DNA of 64,000 nt from Flavobacterium sp. (GCF_027533505.1 NZ_JAPZUB010000041.1:41884-105883), one strand, 5' to 3'. Numbered from the stretch's first letter, positions 34,557 to 43,794 are shown. Translations and numbers: made by a program. The notes: a model not told the origin generated them from the sequence alone.

Positions 34557-36494
34557 ATGCGATTGTTTTTTTTGGTTGCTTTTATGTGCATGACTTATGG
34601 TGCTTTTTCCCAACAAATAGAGGATAAGCCTCCCAAGAGTATGATTAAAACCGCCGAAGATAAAGCCAAAGAAGCCGCACGAAAAGCCCCTATTGCGTGG
34701 TACAAAATTTACACGGTTGAAAAAGATACGGTAATCGCCGATACCTCTTTGACGCTGCAACGGTATTATCAATACAACTACTTGCGAAAGGATCGTTTTG
34801 GACATTTGCAGTACCCTAATGAAGGTCAGGTGTTTAATTTGTTGGATTATACTCAGGTTAAATCCTCTGTTTTTCCCGCTATGGGCTATCAAGCCAAGCA
34901 TTATGCTTTTTTAGAAGCCGAAGATATTCGGTATTACCACGTACCTACCCCTTATTCCGATATTTATTTTAAAACGGTGATGGAACAAGGTCAAAATGTT
35001 GACGCCTTGGTGGCCTTGAATACCTCTAAAAATTTCAACATTTCAATTGCCTTCAAAGGGTTACGGTCATTAGGGCGCTACACCAATCAACTGGCCAGTA
35101 CGGGTAATTTTAGGCTGACCTCCTCCTACAGAACGCCCTCAGGGCGCTATGCGATTAATTTTCACTATACAGGGCAGGATTTTTTGAATGGAGAAAATGG
35201 TGGCTTGGCCAATCCAACCGAATTTGAAAGCGGCGAAGCTATCTTTAACAATCGAGCCCGATTGCAAGTCATGCTTACCGATGCCCAATCGGTTTTAAAG
35301 AGTAAACGCTTCTTCTTTGATCACGCTTTTCGAGTCAATCCCAAGGATAGTCAAAACAACCTCGCTGTGTTTCATCAATTCAATTATGAGCATAAGTTTT
35401 TTGAATTTAATCAACGAACATTAGCCACTACCGTTGAATCGGAAACATTTAACCGTTTTGGGGATGCGGTTGTCAATGCCAATATCAATGATCATACGAA
35501 TTACGATAAATTCTATAATCGCGCTGGGGTCGCTTATGAAAATAAAACCTTGGGAACGGTTCGCTTTTACATCGAACATTTCTTCAACCGTTTTGGTTTT
35601 CAATCGGAACGTACCGTAAATACTCTTGTTATTCCACGCAAGCGGGATGTAAATGTCGCTACCCTTGGAGGAGTTTACGAATACCGTAAAGGAAATTGGC
35701 GTGGAGCCGCTACTTTAGCCAATGCGCTCGGAACGGAAACGGTACGCTATGCCGAAGTGAAAGCAAGGTACACGTTTAACGAGCGTACGCATGTCAACTT
35801 TCAATACACGAATCAAAGTAAATTGCCCAACAACAACTTCTTATTGCATCAAAGTAGTTACGTTGCATATAATTGGGCGAATAATTTTAGAAACGAAAAG
35901 TACAATGCATTCCAATTCGAAGCGCAAACACCTTGGCTCAATGCATCAATGCAATGGTCAAATAGCACCGATAAATTATATTTTACCGATGTTCAAAATG
36001 TGACCAATCAACAATTAATTACTCCACAACAATTTTCGGGGAGTATCAATTATCTTGCGGTAAAAGTAGCGCGCGAGTTTCGTTATAAACGTTTCGGACT
36101 CGAGGCCACCGTTTTGTATCAAAATGTAACGCAAAGCCAAGCCATCCTTAACCTTCCTGAACTTACGGCACGAGGAAGTCTCTATTACCAAGACCATTGG
36201 TTCAAAAAAGCCATGTTTATCCAAACCGGGGCCACCGTCAATTATTTTACTTCCTATTTTGCCGACGATTACAATCCCGTGCTTGGAGAGTTTTTTGTGC
36301 AAACGCAAAAGCAAGTAGGGGATTTTCCCGTAGTTGATGTTTTTTTCAATGCTCGCGTACGACAAACGCGTATTTTCTTGATTGCCGAACATGTTAACGG
36401 TCTTCTCCGTAATAATAACTTTTATGCGTCGCCCAGCATGCCCTATCGCGATTTTATTATCCGATTTGGGTTGGTTTGGAACTTTTTCCAGTAA
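34557..36494 (+). CDS. Putative porin (Bacteroidota outer-membrane barrel)
   Basis: 645 residues from ATG at 34557; the TTG at 34542 is less likely. Signal peptide MRLFFLVAFMCMTYGAFSQ. A short charged linker (KTAEDKAKEAARKAPIAWYK) leads to a beta-rich body with many aromatic-bounded strands (FNISIAFKGLRSLGRY, RTPSGRYAINFHYTGQDFLN, VRFYIEHFFNRFGF) and a final RFGLVWNFFQ ending in Phe, as barrel proteins do. It matches the putative-porin family common in Bacteroidota. Substrate unknown. Confidence 0.82.
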   Translation: MRLFFLVAFMCMTYGAFSQQIEDKPPKSMIKTAEDKAKEAARKAPIAWYKIYTVEKDTVIADTSLTLQRYYQYNYLRKDRFGHLQYPNEGQVFNLLDYTQVKSSVFPAMGYQAKHYAFLEAEDIRYYHVPTPYSDIYFKTVMEQGQNVDALVALNTSKNFNISIAFKGLRSLGRYTNQLASTGNFRLTSSYRTPSGRYAINFHYTGQDFLNGENGGLANPTEFESGEAIFNNRARLQVMLTDAQSVLKSKRFFFDHAFRVNPKDSQNNLAVFHQFNYEHKFFEFNQRTLATTVESETFNRFGDAVVNANINDHTNYDKFYNRAGVAYENKTLGTVRFYIEHFFNRFGFQSERTVNTLVIPRKRDVNVATLGGVYEYRKGNWRGAATLANALGTETVRYAEVKARYTFNERTHVNFQYTNQSKLPNNNFLLHQSSYVAYNWANNFRNEKYNAFQFEAQTPWLNASMQWSNSTDKLYFTDVQNVTNQQLITPQQFSGSINYLAVKVAREFRYKRFGLEATVLYQNVTQSQAILNLPELTARGSLYYQDHWFKKAMFIQTGATVNYFTSYFADDYNPVLGEFFVQTQKQVGDFPVVDVFFNARVRQTRIFLIAEHVNGLLRNNNFYASPSMPYRDFIIRFGLVWNFFQ

Positions 36495-36604
36495 CCAAAC
36501 TTCCAACCCATTGTAAACACGCGTCGTTTTTTTGTTTTCAACCAAAAAGAAATAGGAAAAAAAATCATACCGGCAATTCAATACCGTATTTAGGGTAAAA
36601 AAAG

Positions 36605-36612
36605 TATCTTTG
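36605..36612 (+). promoter_or_regulatory. Candidate -7 box of the cystathionine beta-synthase-type gene
   Basis: TATCTTTG matches TAnnTTTG, 21 bases before ATG 36634. Confidence 0.6.
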
Positions 36613-36633
36613 TGCCCTAAATTTTCCATAATA

Positions 36634-37995
36634 ATGAATTATTCTGAAAATATATTGGGAACCATCGGAAATACCCCTTTGGTTAAATTGAATAAGGTAG
36701 TGGAAGGAATTGATGCCTTGGTTTTGGCCAAAGTAGAAACTTTCAATCCTGGTAATTCCGTGAAAGACCGAATGGCACTCAAAATGGTTGAGGATGCAGA
36801 AGCTGATGGCCGATTGAAACCAGGCGGCACCATTATTGAAGGAACTTCAGGTAACACAGGTATGGGCCTTGCTTTGGCAGCTATCGTTAAGGGGTACAAG
36901 CTCATTTGTGTCATCACGGACAAACAATCAAAAGAAAAAATGGATATACTTCGGGCTGTTGGTGCCAAAGTAGTCGTTTGTCCCACCGATGTCGAACCCG
37001 ATGATCCTCGTTCGTATTACTCTGTTTCCCGTCGTTTAGCAGAAGAAACACCCAATGCATGGTATGTGAATCAATACGATAATCCGAGCAATGCCCAAGC
37101 GCATTACGAGCAAACCGGTCCCGAAATTTGGGCCCAAACCGAAGGAAAAGTGACCCATTTTGTGGTTGGTGTTGGAACCGGGGGAACCATCTCTGGGGTA
37201 GCTAAATATTTGAAAGAACAAAATCCTAATGTCAAAGTTTGGGGCATTGATACGTATGGGTCAGTGTTTAAAAAATACCACGAAACTGGAATTTTTGATG
37301 AAAACGAAATTTATCCCTACATCACAGAAGGAATTGGAGAAGATATTTTACCCAAGAACGTTGATTTTAGTTTGATTGACGGTTTTACCAAAGTAACCGA
37401 TAAAGATGCTGCCGTGTACACCCGAAAAATTGCTTTGGAAGAAGGAATCTTTGTGGGGAATTCAGCCGGTTCTTGTATCAAAGGATTACACCAATTGAAA
37501 GAGCATTTCAAACCTGAGGATGTTGTGGTCGTATTATTCCATGATTCTGGCAGTCGGTATGTCGGTAAAATGTTTAATGACGATTGGATGCGGGAGCGCG
37601 GTTTCTTGGAAGAAGAAGTAACCAAAGCCGAAGATGTAATTAAAGACCATTTAGACAAACCCTTGGTTACTGTTCGCACTGAAGAATTGGTATCTCACGC
37701 CATTGATCGCATGCGGAAATACAAAATTTCACAAATTCCTGTTGTAGATATTCACGGATTTGTAGGGTCGGTGGATGAAACCGATTTGTTCCGAAGCTAT
37801 GTTGCCGATAAAGAGGTGGCACAAAAACCGGTTCGTGAAGTGATGGGGCAGCCTTATCCAATCGTAAAAGCAACGACTCCTATTGAAGAGGTGTCCAAAT
37901 TGTTTACCAAAGATAACCAAGCTGTTTTGGTCGTTCTTGGGAATCAAAAATACCATATTATCACCAAATACGATATTATAGGTTCGATCAAATAA
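36634..37995 (+). CDS. PLP-dependent cystathionine beta-synthase / cysteine synthase with CBS pair
   Basis: 453 residues from ATG at 36634 (MNYSENILGTIGNTPLVKLN); the longer frame from 36610 overlaps the -7 box. It has the fold-type II PLP core with Lys44 in NPGNSVKDRMALK, SGNTG (72-76) for substrate binding and GVGTGGTISGV for PLP phosphate. A pair of CBS domains follows (about 340-453: VRTEELVSHAIDRMRKYKIS, VREVMGQPYPIVKATTPIEE). Enzymes of this type condense serine (or O-acetylserine) with homocysteine or sulfide; the CBS pair suggests regulation by a small nucleotide-type ligand. The exact substrate is not decided by the motifs. Confidence 0.9.
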   Translation: MNYSENILGTIGNTPLVKLNKVVEGIDALVLAKVETFNPGNSVKDRMALKMVEDAEADGRLKPGGTIIEGTSGNTGMGLALAAIVKGYKLICVITDKQSKEKMDILRAVGAKVVVCPTDVEPDDPRSYYSVSRRLAEETPNAWYVNQYDNPSNAQAHYEQTGPEIWAQTEGKVTHFVVGVGTGGTISGVAKYLKEQNPNVKVWGIDTYGSVFKKYHETGIFDENEIYPYITEGIGEDILPKNVDFSLIDGFTKVTDKDAAVYTRKIALEEGIFVGNSAGSCIKGLHQLKEHFKPEDVVVVLFHDSGSRYVGKMFNDDWMRERGFLEEEVTKAEDVIKDHLDKPLVTVRTEELVSHAIDRMRKYKISQIPVVDIHGFVGSVDETDLFRSYVADKEVAQKPVREVMGQPYPIVKATTPIEEVSKLFTKDNQAVLVVLGNQKYHIITKYDIIGSIK

Positions 37996-37999
37996 AAAC

Positions 38000-38030
38000 A
38001 AAGGGCTGTCCAAATCGACAGCCCTTTTTT
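38000..38030. terminator. Bidirectional terminator
   Basis: AAAGGGCTGTC (38000-38010) pairs with GACAGCCCTTT (38017-38027), with T on both strands. Serves both convergent genes. Confidence 0.92.
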
Positions 38031-39681
38031 AATAACCTAATAGCACGCCCGAAACATTCCAAGCACTAAAACTGCTTCCTTCTGGGGCGCCTTGCGGGAT
38101 TTTAACTTGAAGCGTATGAGTACCCGCTTTCAAATCGCCCAAATCGATATAATAGGGATAGGTAACCATACCGGGACACCAATTGGATCGACTGTAGTCG
38201 GAAGAAGATAATCCATTGGGGAAGTTCCCTGAAGCAGGATTAAACAAACGGTATGACCCACAATCTTCTCGCCAAGGTACGATGCTAATAACTTCTTTGC
38301 CGTCCAATAGAATAGTGTTTTTCTTGGGAACAAATTCGTCTCCGTTTTCCCAACCGCCATGTCCTGTGGTGAGGTAACGTAAACGCGCCCCGCGAAGGTC
38401 CTGTGTCAGCGTAAAGGTAACTTCAAGTCCTTTTTCATGGTTAAACATCGTCCCGTATTCTTGTCCGGCCATCTCCATCACATTCACTGTATTGAAAAGC
38501 GGCACGACCAAAGGAGACGCTGCACTACTTTGCGCTTCAGGATGAAGGGTAATATTCATCGAAATGCGATGTCCGCCTTTGTCGTAATTTCCGATAAAAG
38601 CACCAAGGTAAACTTCTTTACCCGAAAATGACGATGTGAGTTCACTTATATCTTGGCGATAGGGCACTTGCGTTTGCCAAGTCTTGTCTTTGAGGCTAAT
38701 ATGATTGAAATGTGAAATCCCAAAAGGAGTAAAGAATCGCATTAACTCCAACAAAGGAATGTAGGAATTTGTAGCAACAACACCCTGGTATTTCTTACCG
38801 TTGCCATTTTCGTAAAGGGGTAATGAGTTGGCTCCTTGAGTCAGACCGTTCCAGAAGGTATTGGCCTTGTCTGTTGGAATTAAAAAGACTGAACCTGTGC
38901 GATCATAAGCATCGCCGTTGGATTGTTCGATTAAATCAATAAAAACTTTACTGCCCGGGGGAATTATGGGGAACTTTATTTTTCGTACAGCAATCGTACC
39001 ATTGGCAAATCGAAAGATACTATCATTCGATTGAGCTTGGTCGGAGAAGTGTATTGTTTCTTTCTCAAAAATGGGCAGGGTAATAAAACGGCTTTTCCAA
39101 ACAAGATCCCGATAGGAAAGTAGATCGACTCCATTTTTAGTATCGGGAAGCACAATAGCATTTTTTTGTTTTTCCTTTTCAATAGATATCGCCGTAGTCA
39201 CAAAATTGCCGTTGCGTACAATTTCAAGAACCATTCCTAAGTTTTGACCCAATACTGTTGGTGCGCCTTTAACACCCAACGCATCGGTGTACCAAAGTTC
39301 TAATGTATTGGAGTTGATGCTGGTTACGGCCTTTTTACATTCATAGCCAAGGATGGTTTTGGTTTCGGATGTTAATTCGAATTGTTGTTTTTCAAGACTA
39401 ATACTGTCAAGACTAACGATAAAACGTTGCGCATTCAATTGTGCTTTTTGAACCAGCGTATTTCGTTTGCGGTCAACAAAAGTTTCTTCTCTGGGGTAGC
39501 TGGCTTTTTGTTGTAACATTTGCGCCGAACTGATTAAGGTCATATGCGGTGCTGCCAAAACGATTACAGGATCTTGATTGGGGATAATGGTTCCGTTGGA
39601 TGATTTTTGGTAGGTAATACGAAACGTTTGAGCGGAAATACATTGCACGGCAAGAAGTCCGATAAGCATCCATTTTTTCAT
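38029..39681 (-). CDS. PNGase F-type glycosidase domain fused to GLPGLI-like N-terminus
   Basis: 550 residues with signal peptide MKKWMLIGLLAVQCISAQ. The first 165 residues resemble GLPGLI proteins: FRITYQKSS, TKTILGYECKKAV, LELWYTDALGVKGAPTVLG. Residues about 200-550 match the two beta-jelly-roll domains of peptide-N-glycosidase F: DAYDRTGSVFLI (candidate catalytic Asp260), HGGWENGDEFVPKKNTILLD (candidate Glu449) and NWCPGMVTYPYYIDLGDL near the end. PNGase F removes N-glycans from Asn of glycoproteins; a role in using host or environmental glycoproteins is likely. No T9SS domain is visible. The fusion with a GLPGLI-like region is unusual. Confidence 0.82.
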   Translation of the reverse strand: MKKWMLIGLLAVQCISAQTFRITYQKSSNGTIIPNQDPVIVLAAPHMTLISSAQMLQQKASYPREETFVDRKRNTLVQKAQLNAQRFIVSLDSISLEKQQFELTSETKTILGYECKKAVTSINSNTLELWYTDALGVKGAPTVLGQNLGMVLEIVRNGNFVTTAISIEKEKQKNAIVLPDTKNGVDLLSYRDLVWKSRFITLPIFEKETIHFSDQAQSNDSIFRFANGTIAVRKIKFPIIPPGSKVFIDLIEQSNGDAYDRTGSVFLIPTDKANTFWNGLTQGANSLPLYENGNGKKYQGVVATNSYIPLLELMRFFTPFGISHFNHISLKDKTWQTQVPYRQDISELTSSFSGKEVYLGAFIGNYDKGGHRISMNITLHPEAQSSAASPLVVPLFNTVNVMEMAGQEYGTMFNHEKGLEVTFTLTQDLRGARLRYLTTGHGGWENGDEFVPKKNTILLDGKEVISIVPWREDCGSYRLFNPASGNFPNGLSSSDYSRSNWCPGMVTYPYYIDLGDLKAGTHTLQVKIPQGAPEGSSFSAWNVSGVLLGY

Positions 39682-39695
39682 AAATTTTATTTTTA

Positions 39696-39703
39696 CAAAG
39701 ATA
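39696..39703 (-). promoter_or_regulatory. Candidate -7 box of the PNGase F-type gene
   Basis: The minus strand reads TATCTTTG, 14 bases before the start at 39681. Confidence 0.55.
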
Positions 39704-39773
39704 AAAATTAGTCCCTGTATTGAATTTTTTTTATCTTCGTATCATCTCCACCAAACCGAATTGTATATGCCTT

Positions 39774-41045
39774 ATGAAAGAAGATTTTCTTCACTATGTG
39801 TGGCGTTTTACCTGTTTTGACGTCACCCGATTACAAACCACTGTCGGCGAACCTATTGTTCTCCTTCGATGTGGTGATTACCTTCAATTGGAAGGGCCAG
39901 ATTTTTTTAATGCGCATCTCCAAATTGGAACCCAAAAGTGGGTCGGAAATGTAGAAATTCACCTCCGCTCATCCGATTGGTATGCCCATCATCACGAACG
40001 CGATTCTCGCTATGATAATGTCATATTGCATGTGGTGTGGGAACATGATTGTCCTGTATTTCGCAAGGACAATAGTGAACTTCCGGTTTTGGAATTAAAA
40101 GGAATTGTTGCTCCTGATTTAATCCGTAATTACGAAAAATTAATGGCCCGAAAAGAAGGGTTGTATTGTGCTCATTCTTTACCCCAACTTCCACAGCAAC
40201 TGATTGCTTTTTGGCTTGAAAAGTTATACATCGAGCGGCTTGAACATAAAGCAGCAATTATTCTTGATTTACTGGCGGTGTATCAAAACGATTGGGAGGC
40301 GGTTTTATTTATAGTTTTAGCCAAAAACTTCGGACTTAATTCCAACGGGGATGCCTTTGCTGCCTTGGCACAATCGATTTCTTTTTCCATTTTCCGAAAG
40401 GAAATTTTGGAGGTGCATTTGGTGGAGGCCCTTTTGTTGGGACAGGCAGGGTTGATTCCCGAACATCCTTTAGACACCTATACTGTGGAATTGCAGTCTT
40501 GGTATGATTATTTAAAAGTAAAATACCATCTCCAACCTCCCGAAATTACAGTTCGTTTTTTCAAATTACGACCTGATAATTTTCCTACCATTCGATTGGC
40601 CCAATTGGCTATGCTATACCACCAACGCAAGCAGCTTTTTCAATCCGTTTGGGAAGCGCAATCGATTCCTGATTTTTATACGCTATTTGGGGTTTCCACG
40701 AGTCCGTATTGGGAAACCCATTATCAATTGGATAAATCTTCGCGAAAACGCAGTAAGCGGGTGTCGGAGGCGTTTATACAACTTTTGATAATCAATGCGC
40801 TTGTGCCCATTCGTTTTGCTTATGCCCAATTTTTGGGGCGCCCCGATGCTGAAGCGCAAATGGGTTTGCTCCACTTGATTCCTCCTGAGCAGAATGGTAT
40901 TGTTCAAAAATTTAAGCTTTGGGGAATTTCAGCACAAGATGCCCTACAATCGCAAGCCATTTTGCAATTGAAGCAGCAGTATTGTGATCGGAAGCAATGC
41001 TTGAATTGCGCCATTGGCGTGGAGTTGTTAAAAAGAAAGTTGTAA
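39774..41045 (+). CDS. DUF2851 family protein
   Basis: 423 residues from ATG at 39774 (MKEDFLHYVWRF); the upstream frame from 39720 overlaps the divergent promoter. DUF2851 features: EDFLHYVWRF at the start, GPDFFNAHLQIGTQKWVGNVEIH, SSDWYAHHHERDSRYDNVILHVVWEHD, and a C-terminal cysteine cluster CDRKQCLNCAIG that could bind a metal. The DFFNA...NVEIH and H-x-H-x-x-H parts suggest a nuclease-like fold, but activity is not known. It is followed 25 bases later by a PspC gene on the same strand. Confidence 0.85.
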   Translation: MKEDFLHYVWRFTCFDVTRLQTTVGEPIVLLRCGDYLQLEGPDFFNAHLQIGTQKWVGNVEIHLRSSDWYAHHHERDSRYDNVILHVVWEHDCPVFRKDNSELPVLELKGIVAPDLIRNYEKLMARKEGLYCAHSLPQLPQQLIAFWLEKLYIERLEHKAAIILDLLAVYQNDWEAVLFIVLAKNFGLNSNGDAFAALAQSISFSIFRKEILEVHLVEALLLGQAGLIPEHPLDTYTVELQSWYDYLKVKYHLQPPEITVRFFKLRPDNFPTIRLAQLAMLYHQRKQLFQSVWEAQSIPDFYTLFGVSTSPYWETHYQLDKSSRKRSKRVSEAFIQLLIINALVPIRFAYAQFLGRPDAEAQMGLLHLIPPEQNGIVQKFKLWGISAQDALQSQAILQLKQQYCDRKQCLNCAIGVELLKRKL

Positions 41046-41070
41046 CTTTAAACCCTGAAAATTGAGGGAT

Positions 41071-41292
41071 ATGATTACTGAATTACGTCATTTTTTTGAA
41101 CGACACGGATTTTACGTTTGCTCGCGGTTGGCCGATAAGTTGGGAATGCGCGCCTCTAATGTTCGTTTGTTTTTCATTTATATATCGTTTGTCACTGCAG
41201 GCCTGGGATTTGGGTTGTACCTGACCATGGCTTTTGTCATTCGGTTAAAAGACTTGATTCGGGGCAAACGATCCTCTGTTTTCGATCTTTGA
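41071..41292 (+). CDS. PspC domain protein, small membrane protein
   Basis: 73 residues from ATG at 41071. PspC-like: GFYVCSRLADKLGMRASNVR followed by the membrane segment LFFIYISFVTAGLGFGLYLT and a basic end (RLKDLIRGKRSS). PspC proteins sit in the inner membrane and relate to envelope stress. The next gene starts 7 bases after it. Confidence 0.85.
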   Translation: MITELRHFFERHGFYVCSRLADKLGMRASNVRLFFIYISFVTAGLGFGLYLTMAFVIRLKDLIRGKRSSVFDL

Positions 41293-41299
41293 ATTAGAC

Positions 41300-42169
41300 A
41301 TGAAATTATTTTTTATACGCCCATACCTACATTTTACGAAAAGTCAACGCCTCGGATTATTTACACTTATCAGTCTTATCGTAGTTTTGCAAGCCATCCT
41401 TTGGTATCAACCGCTATGGTATGTTCCTGAACCCCTTCCTAAAGAGGCTCGCGTTTGGCTGCAAGATACTGCAAGTGAACGTTTGGTTCATACCTATAAA
41501 CCTTACCCGATTAAGCCTTTCAATCCCAATTTTATCACCGAATACAAAGCCTTTCGGTGGGGCATGAGTGTTGCATCGTACCAGCGTTTACAAGCCTTTC
41601 GGGCTCAAGGAAAATTTGTCAACTCGACTCGAGAGTTTCAAGAAGTCACTCAAGTTCCCGATACTATTCTTAAAAAAATGGCGCCTTATTTTAAGTTTCC
41701 AGCTTGGGTTAATTCTTTTAAAAAGTCAAAGACACAGCGTTTTATGTTGGCGGAAGCGGTCCAAAAAAAGATCGTAAAAAAAGACATAAATGCGGCCACG
41801 GCTGAAGATTTGATTCTTGTACGTGGCATTGGACCTGTTTTGTCAGAACGAATTTTAAAGTATCGAGTAGCTTTGGGTGCTTTTGTAGCCATGTCGCAAT
41901 TGCAAGAAGTGTATGGTTTAAAGGAAGAAGTCTATGAAACTTTACTTGAGCATTTTGCGGTAGTTCAGCCTCCTGTTTTGGAGAAAATTAAAATTAACGA
42001 TGCGACAATCAAGGAGTTAGGTGCATTTCCGTATTTTAGGTATCCTGTTTCGCGTAATATTGTAGCTTACCGCAGTATGAATGGTCCCATTCGTTTTGAG
42101 GATTTAACAAATGTAAAGGGGATAAGTGTGGAAAAAATAAAAATTATTGCCTTATATTTGGAATTCTAA
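41300..42169 (+). CDS. Helix-hairpin-helix (ComEA-like) membrane-anchored protein
   Basis: 289 residues. A single membrane helix (about 17-36, LGLFTLISLIVVLQAILWY) is followed by a periplasmic part with several helix-hairpin-helix motifs: FKWGM-like early copy near 85-130 (TREFQEVTQVPDTILKKMAP), DINAATAEDLILVRGIGPVL (about 158-177) and INDATIKELGAFPYFR to VKGISVEKI at the end. Such proteins bind DNA in competence (ComEA) and others have unknown roles. The DNA-uptake role is not shown by context. Confidence 0.85.
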   Translation: MKLFFIRPYLHFTKSQRLGLFTLISLIVVLQAILWYQPLWYVPEPLPKEARVWLQDTASERLVHTYKPYPIKPFNPNFITEYKAFRWGMSVASYQRLQAFRAQGKFVNSTREFQEVTQVPDTILKKMAPYFKFPAWVNSFKKSKTQRFMLAEAVQKKIVKKDINAATAEDLILVRGIGPVLSERILKYRVALGAFVAMSQLQEVYGLKEEVYETLLEHFAVVQPPVLEKIKINDATIKELGAFPYFRYPVSRNIVAYRSMNGPIRFEDLTNVKGISVEKIKIIALYLEF

Positions 42170-42193
42170 AAAAAAGACAAAAAAAAGACCTCT

Positions 42194-43363
42194 ATGAGTT
42201 CAATTTACTTTACCGAAGAACACGAATTGTTTCGTGCGAGTTTTAAGGATTTTTTGCACAAAGAAGTAGTGCCACATATTGAGAAATGGGAAAAGACGGG
42301 AACCATTGAACGGTTTATTTGGAAAAAGTTCGGCGAAATGGGATTTTTCGGCTTGTCTTATCCTGAGGCGTATGGAGGGATGAATTTGGATTTGTTCTAC
42401 ACGGTCGTTTTTTTGGAAGAATTGCAAAAAATACATTCTTCGGGATTTGCGGCAGCGATGTGGGCGCATGCGTATTTGGCGATGACCCATTTGAATGCCG
42501 AGGGAAGTGAGCGCATTAAACAAGACTATTTGGCCCCAAGTATAGCGGGTGAAAAAATTGGAGCGTTATGTATTACAGAGCCCTTTGGAGGAAGTGATGT
42601 AGCGGGCATGAAAACTACAGCCGTTAAACAAGGGGATAAGTATATTATAAACGGCTCCAAAACCTTCATTACGAATGGAGTGTATGCCGATTATTATGTG
42701 GTAGCGGCCAAAACGAGTCCCGAGAAAGGCAACAAAGGAATCAGTATTTTCTTAATGGATACAACTACTCCCGGTGTTTCGGCAACCAAATTGGATAAAT
42801 TGGGATGGCGTGCTTCAGACACGGCTGAGATTGCTTTTGATAATGTTGAAATCCCCGCTGAGAATTTGATGGGTGAGGAAGGCAAAGGTTTTCCTTACAT
42901 CATGCAGCATTTTGCGTTGGAGCGTTTGATTATGGCAATAAATGCCCATGCGCGAGCGGAATATGCTTTGGATTATACCATTGATTATATGTCCAAACGG
43001 GAAGCTTTTGGCACCACGATAAATAAATTTCAAGCCTTACGTCATACCTTGGTTAATCATGCTACCGATGTGGAACATTGTAAGATTTTCAATTATGCGG
43101 CTACGGCGCGGTTGAATCAAGGGGAGTATGTGGTCAAAGAAGCGACGATGGCCAAATTGAAGTCGACGAAGGTAGCCGATGAAACCATTTACAGTTGTTT
43201 ACAAATGTTGGGTGGTTATGGCTATATGGAAGAATATCCGTTGGCTCGTTTGTTGCGGGACAGCCGTTTGGGTCCGATTGGTGGGGGAACATCCGAGATA
43301 TTACGCGAGATTTTATCAAAGATGATTATCGATCAAAAAGACTATCAACCGGCGGTAAAATAA
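42194..43363 (+). CDS. Acyl-CoA dehydrogenase family protein
   Basis: 389 residues. FAD-dependent acyl-CoA dehydrogenase with the usual signatures: ALCITEPFGGSDVAGM (124-139) and QMLGGYGYMEEYPLARLLRD with GTSEILRE near the end. It oxidises acyl-CoA to enoyl-CoA in fatty- or branched-chain acid breakdown. The chain-length or branch specificity cannot be read here. It lies 24 bases after the HhH gene. Confidence 0.93.
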   Translation: MSSIYFTEEHELFRASFKDFLHKEVVPHIEKWEKTGTIERFIWKKFGEMGFFGLSYPEAYGGMNLDLFYTVVFLEELQKIHSSGFAAAMWAHAYLAMTHLNAEGSERIKQDYLAPSIAGEKIGALCITEPFGGSDVAGMKTTAVKQGDKYIINGSKTFITNGVYADYYVVAAKTSPEKGNKGISIFLMDTTTPGVSATKLDKLGWRASDTAEIAFDNVEIPAENLMGEEGKGFPYIMQHFALERLIMAINAHARAEYALDYTIDYMSKREAFGTTINKFQALRHTLVNHATDVEHCKIFNYAATARLNQGEYVVKEATMAKLKSTKVADETIYSCLQMLGGYGYMEEYPLARLLRDSRLGPIGGGTSEILREILSKMIIDQKDYQPAVK

Positions 43364-43365
43364 TT

Positions 43366-43510
43366 TGGATAGGTGCAGGGAATGCGTGAGGGGTGGAAGT
43401 GGAAAGCCCGGCTGCGGAGCAACGGACTTGCAGCGGACGACCCGACCCCGACGCGGACTGGATAGGAGTTGTGCCATTATTTCGGGGGCACGCCCAAAAT
43501 AATTTGAAAT
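43366..43510. ncRNA. GC-rich candidate structured RNA or dispersed element
   Basis: This short spacer is far richer in G and C than its surroundings. It holds two similar blocks, GTGGAAGTGGAAAGCCC (43396-43412) and CTTGCAGCGGACGACCC (43429-43445), and ends in a stem ATTATTT...AAATAAT (43476-43482 with 43497-43503, extended by GGG/CCC). No open frame of use is seen. I recall that blocks of the kind GGACTTGCAGCGGAnnnCCCGACCC recur between genes in Flavobacterium, often after gene ends. Whether it is an RNA, a terminator or a repeat is not decided. Confidence 0.5.
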
Positions 43511-43537
43511 TTATAATTTATAATTCAAAATAATGAT

Positions 43538-43545
43538 TATTTTTG
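43538..43545 (+). promoter_or_regulatory. Candidate -7 box of rpsU
   Basis: TATTTTTG matches TAnnTTTG, 31 bases before the rpsU start. Confidence 0.5.
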
Positions 43546-43560
43546 CGCCCACTAAATGAA

Positions 43561-43568
43561 GGGAGGTG
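43561..43568 (+). promoter_or_regulatory. Strong Shine-Dalgarno sequence of rpsU
   Basis: GGGAGGTG, preceded by AA, is complementary to the 16S 3' end and sits 8 bases before ATG 43577. Genes of Bacteroidota generally lack such sites, and the other ribosomal genes here do. Published work on flavobacteria reports that rpsU keeps a strong site, consistent with autoregulation by bS21, which helps sequester the anti-Shine-Dalgarno. Confidence 0.8.
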
Positions 43569-43576
43569 TCCTGCTT

Positions 43577-43771
43577 ATGTTAATTATACCTATTAAAGAC
43601 GGAGAAAACATTGATAGAGCTTTAAAGCGCTACAAGAGAAAATTTGATAAAACTGGAACGGTTCGTCAGTTACGCGCGCGTCAAGCGTTTACGAAGCCTT
43701 CTGTAGTGCGTCGTGCACAAATCCAGAAAGCACAGTATATCCAAGGTTTGCGTGATGCGATGGAAGGATAG
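43577..43771 (+). CDS. rpsU: 30S ribosomal protein bS21
   Basis: 64 residues, starting MLIIPIKDGENIDRALKRYK. The start is fixed by the strong ribosome-binding site 8 bases upstream; the ATG at 43556 would place that site inside the gene. The protein binds the small subunit near the 3' end of 16S rRNA. It is basic and helical with KFDKTGTVRQLRARQAF. A terminator follows and abuts xerC. Confidence 0.95.
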   Translation: MLIIPIKDGENIDRALKRYKRKFDKTGTVRQLRARQAFTKPSVVRRAQIQKAQYIQGLRDAMEG

Positions 43772-43794
43772 TACTTCGTTTCTCATCAAAATAC

